The notes: a model not told the origin generated them from the sequence alone. Positions 9,987 to 19,327 are shown, counted from the stretch's first letter. The stretch is DNA of 64,000 bases from Cupriavidus necator (GCA_022041995.1 CP074390.1:1984001-2048000), one strand, 5' to 3'. Made by a program: numbers and translations.

Positions 9987-10384
9987 CCATCGTCCAAGTA
10001 GAAATCATTCGCGTAGCATTTCCGGCTGATGCTGGATGCAGGCGCGCAAGGCTGGATTGGAAGCTGCGCATGGTCGAACACTCATTCTGGCCTGACATCT
10101 GCCGTCGCCGAGTCGTGGGCGAACGGCAGAGAATCGGTGCCACTCCCGCCGTCCGCAGGCGCAAGCTGGATGGCCGGCGTTGGCCGAACCTGGCCGGCGG
10201 GCATAGATCTTCCCTTGAAATCAACGTTACGCGGAAAGCCCCCGTCCTGGGGCCTTCGCTATGAGAAATAGATGATGTCCTTGTAGTTGAGCACAGCCTT
10301 GGCCTTGGATTCCGGCGATCGATTCTGGGACGCGCGGTCATGAAACTTTGAAGCTGGTATTCGCTGAGCCGTACCCGACCCGGG
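9987..10384. other. Intergenic region without a recognisable gene
   Basis: About 400 bases between the convergent KAP and AbiE units. Short open frames exist but none has a ribosome site or a recognisable product. No strong hairpin with a T-run was seen. Confidence 0.4.
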
Positions 10385-11224
10385 TTACGCCGGCAGGAGG
10401 CTGAGCAGCCGTTCCCGAACCACCTCGGCGGCCTGAAGAGGGTCGTATTCGACCCCGGTCAAGAGCAGAGGCTTCATGTCCGAACAGAAGCCAGGATTTT
10501 TCAGGCACCTATCCAGGTGTTCGTCAAACTCGCTGCGCGGCACCATGGTTTCCTCTTCACTCATGTAGTGCTGGAACGCGCGGATGATCTCGTCGTGGCT
10601 CACGTTCGTCGGAGTGATCGCGCGGTAGAGGTCGAACAGGTCGCGGCCTTTCTCGCGCTGAAACAGCGCTCTCATCTTCGTGCCAAGCATCTCATGCAGG
10701 TCATACGAGATGATGTTGGCGCTTAGCGATCTGTCGCGATACGGCACTGCGAACGGGAGCGTCTGCACTGGCTTGTGCGGCGTGCGCTCAGTGACGTTCG
10801 CTTCGATCTCGATGGTCAGCGTTCGCCCGGGCGTGGAGACGGATGGCACTTCGTAAATGACGCGAAGGATTTCCGAGGGGCGGGAGGCATTCCGCACGGC
10901 GAGCTTGAGCGTGGCCCAGATCGACGACTTGTGCTTCCCGAGGATGGGCGTCAGGACGCGTTTGATCGCGGCACGGATGTGTTCTTTGGGGCGTTTACCG
11001 ACGACGACAAGGTCGATGTCTTCGGAATAGCGACAGGCCGGGGCAAGGTGAACCTTGTGAAGGACCGTGCCGCCGCGCATGGCAACTTCCTTGGACAGAA
11101 ACTCGTCATTGAAGATTGCGATCATGGACCGGCAGAGCAGCAGGTCCTACTCAACCTGGTAGAGATTTGGCCACGGAACCTCTTGCTGGTGCGCCAAGAT
11201 GTCCTGTTGGGTCAGCCGGTTCAT
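10385..11224 (-). pseudogene. abiEii: AbiEii/AbiGii-family nucleotidyltransferase toxin with amber codon
   Basis: Reading from ATG 11224 gives MNRLTQQDILAHQQEVPWPN, then VE, TAG at 11149-11147, then DLLLCRSMIAIFND. Family members usually have Gln here, so CAG to TAG is the likely change. The remaining frame (from ATG 11125, 246 residues) carries RGGTVLHK and the CRYSEDIDLVV metal-binding motif of the MNT fold, and a complete C-terminal helical domain. The toxin of type IV AbiE systems transfers nucleotides to tRNA in characterised members. Its start overlaps the abiEi stop by ATGA. An internal restart at 11125 would remove about 33 residues. Confidence 0.88.
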
Positions 11225-12037
11225 GCATCAATCCTTAAGTTTCGCGATTCGATTACGGAGAACGTCGGGTCGATCGTGAGTTCGCTCAAGCGAGCAGTCC
11301 AGGCCCGTTTGTCGTCAAAGTCAAACCACACTTGCTCCAAACGGCTCGGGAGCGCGGCAGCGACGCATTTTGCCAGAGCCGGTTTGTTAAGTTTGAGAAG
11401 GAGGTAGCCGAAACCACATCGTCTCGGTCGAGGTGCTTCGCCATTCCATTGATCGCCTCGACTGCGCGACTGATCCCCCCGATCCGATCGGCGTAACGAA
11501 GCAGGTCCAGCGAGGTGGCCGCCGGCGTGCTGACGGCAACTGGGGCGAAGGCGTTGGCCGGGGTCGTCGTCGGCGTCTCAGCGGTGCCGCGCTTGACGAA
11601 GAACTTGATGCGCTGCCGCCCAATCGTCAGATCCCGCATCGGCCGGTCGGTTACGACCTGAACTTCCTGCACAGCCTGGTGCTGGGAGCCAAACTCAGCC
11701 GCGGCGGAGAGGAGTCCGATGTAGTAGGGGCGGCCGGCCTGGCGGAAATAGGCGTCGATCCACCACGACGCGGGCGGGGCGCCAATCGCTCGTTGCTCAG
11801 GGCGGACGATCAAAAAGAAGTCTTTGCGGGGGTGATGCGGACGGCCCTGTTTTCCAGGTGGTCAATCTGATCACGGGCAGCCTTGTGGCTCAAACCGGTG
11901 GCAGCGCAGAGATCGGCCAGGGTGAAAGACGCTCGTCCCCTCGATGCGACTTCATCGACATAGCGTGCCGCAACTCCAACTTGGCGGGTGGCCGCTTGGC
12001 TCGAGGGGGTAATGGGGCGCCGTGGTTCCGGTTTCAT
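11221..12037 (-). pseudogene. abiEi: AbiEi-family antitoxin, two frame breaks
   Basis: The N-terminal winged-helix (ATRQVGVAARYVDEV and FTLADLCAATGLSHKAARD) is followed by a break: restoring one C in the five-base run at 11828-11832 gives RITPRKDFFLIVRPEQRAIG, exactly the family pattern. The middle segment keeps APPASWWIDAYFRQAG and TDRPMRDLTIGRQRIKFFVK. A second break near 11405, perhaps with a small deletion, shifts to a third frame that reads FGYLLLKLNKPALAKCVAAA to the stop at 11223-11221. AbiEi proteins bind their own promoter and neutralise AbiEii. The start could also be 12088; neither has a clear ribosome site. Confidence 0.85.
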
Positions 12038-12103
12038 TTGCGCATTGCAGCTTATCAAGCTATGTTGCGCAAACCAAACCGTAGGCATGATAAGCCATTT
12101 TGA

Positions 12104-12570
12104 CCGCTGCGACCGCCCGCCAGCCGGTACCGTAGGCTTCAGTAGCTTCGGCGCGAGCTTTTGGCGACGGGCAGGGCCGGCCTTCGCATGCCGAAAATTA
12201 ACCGGTGTGCAGCAGTCGCTACATGATTGGCGCCTCCGTTATGCACATATCCTGGACGCAATCCTGTCCGGCACGGCATCGTTTCCCGCGGGGTTGCTAC
12301 CGTCGACCGGCTGTAATGGCCGATGACGCGACGTACGTCTCTCGTCGATCGAACGGCCGCTTGCGGAGTTGAGCTGCCATGAGAATGTCACGACGACGCA
12401 TCGGACGAAAGTCCCTTCATGGCCGACTTGAGGCGGCCGGGCGGGGGAAGGGGCCGGTCGACGCTACGCGACCCTAAGCGGAAATTACCGGCTCGCAGAA
12501 GCACGTTCGGGAAGGCCGAAATTAAGCCGCGCCGCGCGGCGTCGGCGTGAGTGCATTGGTAGGCGTCGTG
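12104..12570. other. Intergenic region with a dispersed degenerate repeat
   Basis: No gene recognised. 12345-12440 (TCGAACGGCCGCTTGCGGAG onward to TCATGGCCGAC) resembles 19288-19375 and 34548-34640 and appears to be a short intergenic repeat that recurs beside the defence modules. Confidence 0.45.
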
Positions 12571-12817
12571 CTAAATGATCCTGGCTTGGCGAACCTCATA
12601 GACGAACTCTGGCGCGTTGACGTACTGCACAGCCTTGTCCCACAACGGGTCGGTACGGTCGTGAAGATTGTTCGCCAGTGCCTTAATCTCTTGCGGGGCA
12701 TCCTCCCGAAAGTAGTCCTTGTTGTTTCGATTCTTGTCGTAACTAACACCCGTAATCTCGAACTTAATCGGCTTTACACACTTGGACTTCTGCTGCTCGA
12801 TGTCCTTGTGGGCGGTT
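12571..12817 (-). pseudogene. 3' fragment of IS3-interrupted hypothetical gene
   Basis: Carries the last 80 or so codons (AHKDIEQQKSKCVKPIKFE to VYEVRQARII) of a gene whose 5' part is at 14105-14394. Removing the IS3 element and one copy of its 3-base duplication joins WET to AHKDI in frame. The product is charged and soluble-looking with no family I recognise. Confidence 0.8.
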
Positions 12818-12878
12818 AGAGGTGGCACCGTTTGTTCGGACAGGGATCCGGAGTTTTTAAGTGGAAGCGCTGGGGCAG

Positions 12879-13709
12879 TCAGGCTGCCGATTTGATCGCT
12901 GGCAGCGTGGCGAAGTATGCCTCATCCGGGGTCTGGTCCGCCAGACTGGAATGGGGCCGTCGTTGGTTGTACCAGGTTAGGTAGTTAGCGATAGAGCGGC
13001 GCGCATGGCTGACCGAGTCGTAGGCTTTCAGGTAGACCTCCTCGTATTTGACGCTGCGCCAAAGGCGTTCGACGAACACGTTATCGCGCCAACTGCCCTT
13101 GCCGTCCATCGACAGTTGGATGCCGCGGTCCAGCACGGCGTCTGTGAACTCCGTGGCGGTGAACTGGCTGCCCTGGTCGGTGTTGACGATCTCCGGCGCG
13201 CCGTACTTGGCAAAGGCCTCCTCGATTGCCTCGACGGCATGACAGCTCTCCAGCGTGATCGCCACCCGGTAGGCCAGCACCCGGCGGCTGGCCCAGTCCA
13301 CCACTGCCGTCAGGTACACAAAGCCCCGTGCCATCGGAATGTAGGTCGTGTCCAGAGCCCACACCTGGTTGGCCCGGTCGATCTTCCGGTCGCGCAGCAG
13401 GTACGGCCAGATCTTGTGCGCCGCGTGCTTGCGGCTCGTGTTCGGCCGGCGATACAGCGCCTCAATGCCCATGCGCTTCATCAGCGTGCCCACGTGCCGG
13501 CGACCGACCTGGATGCCTTCCCGGCGCAGCAGGCGAGCCAGCATGCGAGCCCCCGCGAAGGGATGCTCCAGATGCAGTTCGTCGATGCGGCGCATCAGCT
13601 TCAGATCTGCCTCGCTGACCGGTTGCGGCTGGTAGTACGCGCTGGACCGGGCGATGCCCACCAGCTTGACCTGCCGGCTCACCGGCAGCGCGTGCTCGCG
13701 GTCGATCAT
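12879..13709 (-). CDS. IS3-family transposase orfB (DDE integrase)
   Basis: A 276-residue product from ATG 13709, which overlaps the orfA stop by ATGA. An HTH_21-like region (LHLEHPFAGARMLARLLRR) is followed by the rve integrase core: VWALDTTYIP gives the first Asp, VNTDQGSQFTATEF the second, and GKGSWRDNVFVERLWRS the Glu. IS3 elements usually make an OrfAB fusion by frameshifting; the short overlap here would allow that or coupled translation. All catalytic residues are present, so this copy may be active. Confidence 0.93.
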   Translation of the reverse strand: MIDREHALPVSRQVKLVGIARSSAYYQPQPVSEADLKLMRRIDELHLEHPFAGARMLARLLRREGIQVGRRHVGTLMKRMGIEALYRRPNTSRKHAAHKIWPYLLRDRKIDRANQVWALDTTYIPMARGFVYLTAVVDWASRRVLAYRVAITLESCHAVEAIEEAFAKYGAPEIVNTDQGSQFTATEFTDAVLDRGIQLSMDGKGSWRDNVFVERLWRSVKYEEVYLKAYDSVSHARRSIANYLTWYNQRRPHSSLADQTPDEAYFATLPAIKSAA

Positions 13710-14014
13710 CGCTTTGCGCTCAGCAGGCCGGCCTTGCTGAGCGCGCCGGACAAAAAATCGTTCTCCAGCGCCAACTGGCCGATCTTGGCGTGCAGCACCT
13801 TCAAATCCACCGGCGGCTCGCCCCCACTTTCCTTGCCACCGCCGAACAGGTCCGCGGCATGCTCCACCAACTGCTGCTTCCACGCTGTGATCTGGCTGGG
13901 GTGCACGTCGTACTGCTGGGCCAGCTCCGCCAGCGTCTTTTCGCCCTTGAGGGCCGCCAGGGCTACCTTCGCCTTCAACCCCGCCGAGTGGGTTCGCCTG
14001 CTTCGTTTCGTCAT
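13706..14014 (-). CDS. IS3-family transposase orfA (HTH)
   Basis: A 102-residue helix-turn-helix protein (KVALAALKGEKTLAELAQQY then DVHPSQITAWKQQL) with a leucine-rich C-terminal tail (LHAKIGQLALENDFLSGAL), as expected for OrfA. AGGACC-type purines precede the ATG. It recognises the element ends and supplies the N-terminal part of the OrfAB transposase. Confidence 0.93.
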   Translation of the reverse strand: MTKRSRRTHSAGLKAKVALAALKGEKTLAELAQQYDVHPSQITAWKQQLVEHAADLFGGGKESGGEPPVDLKVLHAKIGQLALENDFLSGALSKAGLLSAKR

Positions 14015-14104
14015 CTTCTGAGGTCCTTTCTGCCCGCCATTATGGCCGGCTCAGACCCCAGCTCTTCCATTTATCCGACTGTCCGAATTTCCGGCGCCAC
14101 CTCT

Positions 14105-14394
14105 GTTTCCCACGTTATGGCGCGCGCCATCAAGTAGTAGGTGCGTTCATCAAACTTACCGTTGATGGTGTACGAGGATCTTGGTGGGTATTGCGGTTGA
14201 ATCCTTCTCTCGTACAGACCGCCAACGACGAACTTGAAGTGAAGGTCGTCCGATGACATTTCATAGCGCCGGCAATTGACGACATCCACCCAGTGCCCTT
14301 TCGCCTGAGCGAGATGTTTCTTCACGAAGAGAACGGCAAAGGCCTCCTCAGTGTTCGCGTACTCCCGGTACTTTTTGAGTAGCCTGTGATCCAT
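14105..14394 (-). pseudogene. 5' fragment of IS3-interrupted hypothetical gene
   Basis: Starts MDHRLLKKYREYANTEEAF and runs to MARAITWET before the IS3 end. With the fragment at 12571-12817 it makes one 177-residue frame. It lies 100 bases after the Mrr-like endonuclease gene on the same strand, so the two probably formed an operon. No domain is recognised. The interruption removes almost half of the protein, so it is very likely null. Confidence 0.8.
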
Positions 14395-14494
14395 AAATCA
14401 GACCCCTTGATAATCGACTTCAGTCGGCTGAGGGGAGGGTGCTGGTCGGCACTTCCCTCAGCCACGGACGCTAACCCGCCAATTGTCGAGGGCT

Positions 14495-16270
14495 CTACGT
14501 GGCCATCATGGCTCTCTTTTGAGCCTTGGCGTCACGCAAGTCGATCCGAGCTTTGTAGTTGTGCTTCTCCAGCAAGTGCAGCAGATTCTGACCGTCGATG
14601 AGCATGATGGGCTTACCCGTGGCGAAATCGTAGGAGTCCTTTCCAAAATTGGAAGTGGTCACGAGAATCCCTTTGATTGCCTTCTCGTGAATGACGGTGC
14701 CGTAGAGATCGCGTACAGCCGATACGTTCACCGTGTTGGTGTAGCACTTTGCCTGGACAACGAATTTGCCACCGCGCAATGGGTCGGGATCGAATACGAC
14801 CGCGTCGACCCCGCCATCGCGAGACGATTGCGTGATGTTGACTTCCCCGCCGTTTGCAGCGAACTCCATTTCGAAGACCTGACGAATCAGGTGCTCGAAA
14901 TCCTCCCAGTCCATGGCCGCCAGGTTGACGCCTTCATCAAGATTCTCAGCGACCCCATAGGAGTCCACAAAGCGGCTATCCTCTCTCACCCATTGCATCA
15001 CCGGCGCGACGGCGACCATGTTGCTCAGCTTCGCACTACTAATGCCTTTGAGCGCCCTGAAGCATTCCTTCGGTTCCACCTGGCGAAGATTCAGCTTGCG
15101 GATATCGTCCTTTCCGGCCCGCAAAGAAAGGATGCAAGGGGTAATGTCTTCGCCGGTTCGTTTGTCAATCGTTTCGACAATCCCATTGAAGAGGACGGCG
15201 TCGATTGCGTCGTGTATGTCGGCCTCGAAAACCTCATAGAGCGAGCGCAGAGCGATTTGATAAATGACGGTGTCGTAAATGCGCAACGCCTCGGCTTCAG
15301 AGATGTACGACTCGTCGAAGTCATCTCGAGTGACAACGTATTTTACCGCCTTCAGCCTGGGAATATCATCGGGTGTGGGCAGCGCAGCCTGGATCAGCAA
15401 CGTTTTCGAGCCGGGGTCATAATCCAACTCGAAATGAATGTCGAGCGAGTCAGGATAGGGGGAGTCGGTCAAAACATAATCGCAAAACGCGGCGATCGCC
15501 TCAGGGTCTCGTGCCAACCAAGCGGTTCTCTCGCGGTCGATGGACAAATGCTGCTCCACTTGTTGCGCATTATGTTCGTCGCGTTTGTGCACCCATGCCG
15601 CATGCACGGTCTCATACGCGTTAAGCCTTCTCTCTTCTGCCTCACGGTGCATTTCCACGGCAGTCCGGTGACCTGCGGCCAAATCAGACTGCTCTTTTTC
15701 CCAGTGGAACATGGCGGCGTTGAATCGAGCCTCGCCTTCCGCGATCCGTTTGAGGCCGCGGCTCTTCAGGAGTTTATCCACCCAGCCCAGCTTTGGCAGA
15801 AACTCTGCCATCACCGGCCTTGCACTGCCCGAGCCCCTCACCGGCGTCGGTTTCGGGGAGGGCCGTTGGGGCTCAGCCTCTTGGAAGGGTGTCCGATCTT
15901 TCCGTGACTCCCACTCGATGATGACGGGATCATCGAGCCGACTTGCAAGAAGACTGCCCAACGCCTCGAGTTCAGCCTTCGCGTCGTCCGTCCGATCCTC
16001 AGCCTCTTGTTTGCCTTCGGCCTTGCGGTCGTCGACGAGGCGGCGGCTTTCCGCACGCTGTGACTTCCGCTCATTCTGTTCTTCGATCACGGCCCAACGC
16101 CTGTCCCACTCCTGGGCGAGCATATTGGCCTTCGTCTCCACAACGTGGTAGTCCCTATCTCTGAGAAACCGGTGTTTAGACAGGCCGTCGTGCGAAACCT
16201 CAACCGCGAATGATCTATGACCCCGGGCGCTATATTGCGCCGTAATTGTTCCGATTATTGTTGTGCTCAT
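14495..16270 (-). CDS. Mrr-like restriction endonuclease domain protein
   Basis: A 591-residue protein. The C-terminal region holds an Mrr-type PD-(D/E)xK nuclease: MDWEDFEHLIRQVFEMEF supplies the helix and Glu, SSRDGGVDAVVF the Asp, and GGKFVVQAKCY the Q-A-K catalytic strand, followed by VRDLYGTVIHEKAIKGILVT. The N-terminal 200 residues are charged and helical (RKSQRAESRRLVDDRKAE), and a central region of unknown fold lies between. Mrr-family enzymes cleave modified or foreign DNA. The gene lies upstream of the IS3-interrupted partner. It appears intact. Confidence 0.85.
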   Translation of the reverse strand: MSTTIIGTITAQYSARGHRSFAVEVSHDGLSKHRFLRDRDYHVVETKANMLAQEWDRRWAVIEEQNERKSQRAESRRLVDDRKAEGKQEAEDRTDDAKAELEALGSLLASRLDDPVIIEWESRKDRTPFQEAEPQRPSPKPTPVRGSGSARPVMAEFLPKLGWVDKLLKSRGLKRIAEGEARFNAAMFHWEKEQSDLAAGHRTAVEMHREAEERRLNAYETVHAAWVHKRDEHNAQQVEQHLSIDRERTAWLARDPEAIAAFCDYVLTDSPYPDSLDIHFELDYDPGSKTLLIQAALPTPDDIPRLKAVKYVVTRDDFDESYISEAEALRIYDTVIYQIALRSLYEVFEADIHDAIDAVLFNGIVETIDKRTGEDITPCILSLRAGKDDIRKLNLRQVEPKECFRALKGISSAKLSNMVAVAPVMQWVREDSRFVDSYGVAENLDEGVNLAAMDWEDFEHLIRQVFEMEFAANGGEVNITQSSRDGGVDAVVFDPDPLRGGKFVVQAKCYTNTVNVSAVRDLYGTVIHEKAIKGILVTTSNFGKDSYDFATGKPIMLIDGQNLLHLLEKHNYKARIDLRDAKAQKRAMMAT

Positions 16271-16880
16271 GGATAACAGACGAAATTAGAACGCTGCGAC
16301 CAGGTCGCCAACTTCCCGAAAGGAGTGTTGACTTTGGGCACGAAAAACAAAGAGCCTTCTCACCCGTTCGGTCTCGCACCATCCAGTGTCCCCACATTGT
16401 GGCAAGTCCCGAGGGAATCCGCTCTCCCAACGATGGTGGGGAGGTCACGGCGCAGGCGGCCCATCTATTTTGGGGCTTGGTCGGCCAGCAAGCGAGTCCG
16501 GTGAACGTCCGTAGACTCCCAGTTAAAAGCCGTAGCGGATTCACAACAATTCGGGCTGCGGAAGAAGCACTGATGATCTCGGCCGAGGAAATGGTTTTAG
16601 GACGCCAAACGCTATATGAAAGCCAGTACGGCTCCGATCACTAAAACAGTGACGATCGCACTAATCCACCGCCAATTCAGTTTGCTTGACGGTCGCGCGG
16701 GGCGACATATTGCCCGTTCAGACTGATGGAACTCTCCCAAACCACCGCTGTAAAGCTTCTCCCAACGCATTTCCATTTCGAGCCTCTCCATCTACAGGGG
16801 AATTCTTCAACATGCTGATGGCCTTTGCAAGAGGGAGGCGCTTCGCCAGGCCGGCAAGTGATAGATAGGCGGGAGGGCGG
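16271..16880. other. Divergent intergenic region between endonuclease and retron
   Basis: No gene supported. Several open frames cross it, but none has recognisable content. The promoter of the leftward endonuclease gene and the upstream region of the retron must lie here. Confidence 0.4.
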
Positions 16881-16959
16881 CGGGCCGTAGCCGACCCACT
16901 ATCGTCGTTCGTCACAATGCCACGCTCATGGCTGCTTCCAAGGTACAACGGCCGTCGAA

Positions 16960-17110
16960 AGCGCCGGCGGTTCGACTGAAAGGTCGAACGGGACCTGGTG
17001 CTCGACAGCGCCCGGCACTGCGCCTCGCTGCTCCGCAAGCAAAACGCTTTTGGGCGACGTTGTACTTCTGTGGGGCGACCGCTTACAATCGTTCGTCGCC
17101 CCCAACGGAG
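16960..17110 (+). ncRNA. Candidate retron msr-msd region (hairpins only)
   Basis: Two hairpins lie before the retron reverse transcriptase. A perfect 7-bp stem GTTCGAC (16970-16976) pairs with GTCGAAC (16983-16989) around a 6-base loop. A longer hairpin at 17050-17105 pairs TTGGGCGACG with CGTCGCCCCCAA and TTGTA with TACAA. Retron non-coding RNAs sit just upstream of the RT and contain small msr stems and one long msd hairpin, so the position and shapes fit. I could not find convincing a1/a2 end repeats or fix the branch guanosine, so the boundaries are a guess. Confidence 0.45.
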
Positions 17111-17254
17111 CTTAACCGGGCCCGCGTTAACGCAGGCTTCTCACGAGGTAACCCCGCGCGCTGCGGATCGCCGATTTGCGTACTTTCCGCGACGATCCCT
17201 GATAAAGGAGAAAGACGGACCGGGGCGACACCCGATTTCTACGCACGGGTTCAC

Positions 17255-19327
17255 ATGACAAAACTTCCTAGCATGGACCAGATCATCGAGGCTCTGGTCC
17301 GGAGTAGCCCGTCGTTTTTCTCCCGCAGGGTGCTCGGCATGTCCTACGATCACCTAAAGGCGATCGTCTACCCTCGCCCGTCATACCAGAGCTTCACCAT
17401 AAAGAAGCGGGACGGTACCGACCGGACGATTCACGAGCCGCGCAAGCCCCTGAAAATCATTCAGGTGAAGGTGCTGGCGTTCCTCAAGGAACGCTCGTCG
17501 CCACTGAAGCCTGCAGTGCACGGCTTCGTCGCCAAGCGCAGCATTCTGACCAATGCGCTGGTGCATTGCTCGCCGAAGACCAAACACGTATTCAACGTCG
17601 ACCTAGAAGACTTTTTCCCCAGCATCACGTTCTACCGTGTGCGCGGGGTGCTGTTGCACCACCCGTTCAACTTCTCCCATCAGGTGGCGACAGTCATCGC
17701 ACACATCTGTACGCTGGACAATGTGCTGCCGCAGGGCGCACCGACGTCGCCATTCCTGTCGAACCTTGTGTGCCGGACGATGGACCGGGACCTGACGGAC
17801 CTTGCCCGCCGGAGCATGGCGCGCTATTCCCGGTACGCCGACGACATCACATTCTCGTTCCGCGTCAGCAAGACGTTGAAGCTTCCGGCCGCCGTATGCT
17901 CCGTCAATGGCGACGGCGATCTGGCGATTGGGACGGAACTGCACGATATCATCGTCAACAAGCACCACTTCAAAATCAACTCGGCGAAGACGCGTCTGAG
18001 CGATCGGACGCGTCGGATGGAGGTCACTGGGTTGACGATAAATCGGTTCCCAAACGTGCCGCGGGTCTTCATCGACCGCATCCGTGGGGCTCTTAACGCT
18101 TGGGAGAAGCACGGTTACGACCAAGCAGACAAGGCATGGCAGGCTCGCATCACAGCAGCCGCCACTGGCGCTTACGAGAAAAAGCCGTGGAAGCGTCAAA
18201 TACGGACCGGAAAGGCGCCTGCGTTAAAGAACGTGCTGTGGGGAAAGTTACTCTACCTGCGCATGGTGCGCGGGAAGGACGATCTGATCTACACCCGCCT
18301 CGCAGAGCGCTACAACGCCGCGGCCGCCGCCACTACCGCGGCCGGGTCGTTCTCCGCGCCGACGTTGCCGGTCGAGCCAGTTGTGCGGGACAAGGAAACG
18401 GCGCTGGACGCGTGCTTCGTTGTTGACTGGTACGGCGACTACAAGCATCCCGCCCTCGGCGACGAGATGCCGATGGCTCAAGGGACCGCCTTCGTCTACC
18501 GAGAACTCGGCCTGATTATCACGTGCAACCACGTCTTCGAGTGGGAAGGGCAGGTCGGAAAGGTGGACACGGTGATCGACTACGAAAGCCCGTACCTGAC
18601 AAACAAGATCCTGCAACTCATTCAACCGGGAACGAAAAAATCGTGGCCAGCGAAGGTTCTCTTCCGTGATAAGCCGATGGATTTCGCTATTCTGGCGTTT
18701 GCCGAGGAGCCTCCTCAGCATCGGTATTTTTCAGCAATGGATACCCCGATCGAGCCCGGCGCGCAGGGCGTGCTGATCGGGTATCCGGCCTGGAAACAAT
18801 GGACGCTGCCGGACTTCAACGACCAGAAGGTGCTGAACCGGACATCCCCACACGCGGGCATGAACAGTTTCACGATCACCGGTGCCGGCAGCATCCGCCC
18901 CGGTAATAGCGGTGGACCGTTCACGGACGATCGTTTCCGCGTCGCCGGGATGGCGCAACGTGGTGCGTACATGGGCTCGGGCCATGACGAGAGCCTGTGC
19001 TTCGAGATCATCGACGACCTAATCGCCAAATACAAAGCGTCGCTGGTCCCGCCGCCGGCAGCGATCTCTGTTCCGCCTGCTGCGCCCGTGATTGGATCAG
19101 GGGCACCTCCTGCTACACCGCCCGCATCGATTCCCGTACTGCCTGCTCCGCCTGCGCCAGCCCCCCCCAATGCGGGGTGCACCCGCACCTGCCGCAGCGC
19201 CGACGCCACCGGTCCCACCGCCCGCGTCCGACGCATGAACCGAACGACCGCTCAGGCCGATTACGCGATTACGCGACGCCGGCTCTCGCGATCGAGTGAC
19301 CGCTTGCGGAGTGGAACTGCCGTCTAA
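17255..19327 (+). CDS. Retron-type reverse transcriptase fused to trypsin-like serine protease
   Basis: From ATG 17255 the product is 690 residues (an in-frame extension to 16928 exists but overlaps the RNA region). Residues 40-330 are a retron RT: NALVH at 100-104 fits the retron NAxxH motif, NVDLEDFFPSI has catalytic D116, YADD is at 194-197, and VTG at 257-259 is the retron Y-region triplet. After an Ala/Thr-rich linker (about 352-372), residues 380-595 form a trypsin-like protease with likely triad H426 (TCNH), D476 (PMDFAIL) and S552 (PGNSGGPF). The Pro/Ala-rich tail changes frame at the C8 run 19161-19168; with one C fewer it would end at TGA 19236-19238. RT-protease fusions are a known retron class. 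Confidence 0.9.
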   Translation: MTKLPSMDQIIEALVRSSPSFFSRRVLGMSYDHLKAIVYPRPSYQSFTIKKRDGTDRTIHEPRKPLKIIQVKVLAFLKERSSPLKPAVHGFVAKRSILTNALVHCSPKTKHVFNVDLEDFFPSITFYRVRGVLLHHPFNFSHQVATVIAHICTLDNVLPQGAPTSPFLSNLVCRTMDRDLTDLARRSMARYSRYADDITFSFRVSKTLKLPAAVCSVNGDGDLAIGTELHDIIVNKHHFKINSAKTRLSDRTRRMEVTGLTINRFPNVPRVFIDRIRGALNAWEKHGYDQADKAWQARITAAATGAYEKKPWKRQIRTGKAPALKNVLWGKLLYLRMVRGKDDLIYTRLAERYNAAAAATTAAGSFSAPTLPVEPVVRDKETALDACFVVDWYGDYKHPALGDEMPMAQGTAFVYRELGLIITCNHVFEWEGQVGKVDTVIDYESPYLTNKILQLIQPGTKKSWPAKVLFRDKPMDFAILAFAEEPPQHRYFSAMDTPIEPGAQGVLIGYPAWKQWTLPDFNDQKVLNRTSPHAGMNSFTITGAGSIRPGNSGGPFTDDRFRVAGMAQRGAYMGSGHDESLCFEIIDDLIAKYKASLVPPPAAISVPPAAPVIGSGAPPATPPASIPVLPAPPAPAPPNAGCTRTCRSADATGPTARVRRMNRTTAQADYAITRRRLSRSSDRLRSGTAV

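Larger units (their letters stand above)
12818..14104 (-). mobile_element. IS3-family insertion sequence, copy 1
   Basis: The element is 1287 bp. Ends share AGAGGTGGCRCCG and TTCGGACAG in inverted orientation, flanked by a 3-bp duplication GTT (12815-12817 and 14105-14107). It encodes overlapping orfA and orfB. The second copy begins at 62805 in the opposite orientation. Over the shared 1196 bases I find one difference, a silent change at 13536 (63373 in copy 2). Confidence 0.92.

Noticed and set aside
12879..14021. Long open frame on the plus strand opposite the IS3 transposase (338 codons), repeated opposite copy 2
   Set aside because: It mirrors the codon structure of the DDE transposase and has no recognisable product; it is a shadow of the real gene.
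14483..15907. Open frame of 474 codons opposite the Mrr-like endonuclease
   Set aside because: The minus strand shows a clear nuclease domain; the plus frame has no motif or ribosome site.
16246..16644. Open frame of 132 codons between the endonuclease and the retron
   Set aside because: Starts inside the endonuclease gene, has no ribosome site and no protein-like features.
16880..17160. Retron a1/a2 end repeats (GGGCC near 16883 with GGGCCC near 17119)
   Set aside because: Only five to six bases pair without gaps; too weak to define the RNA ends.
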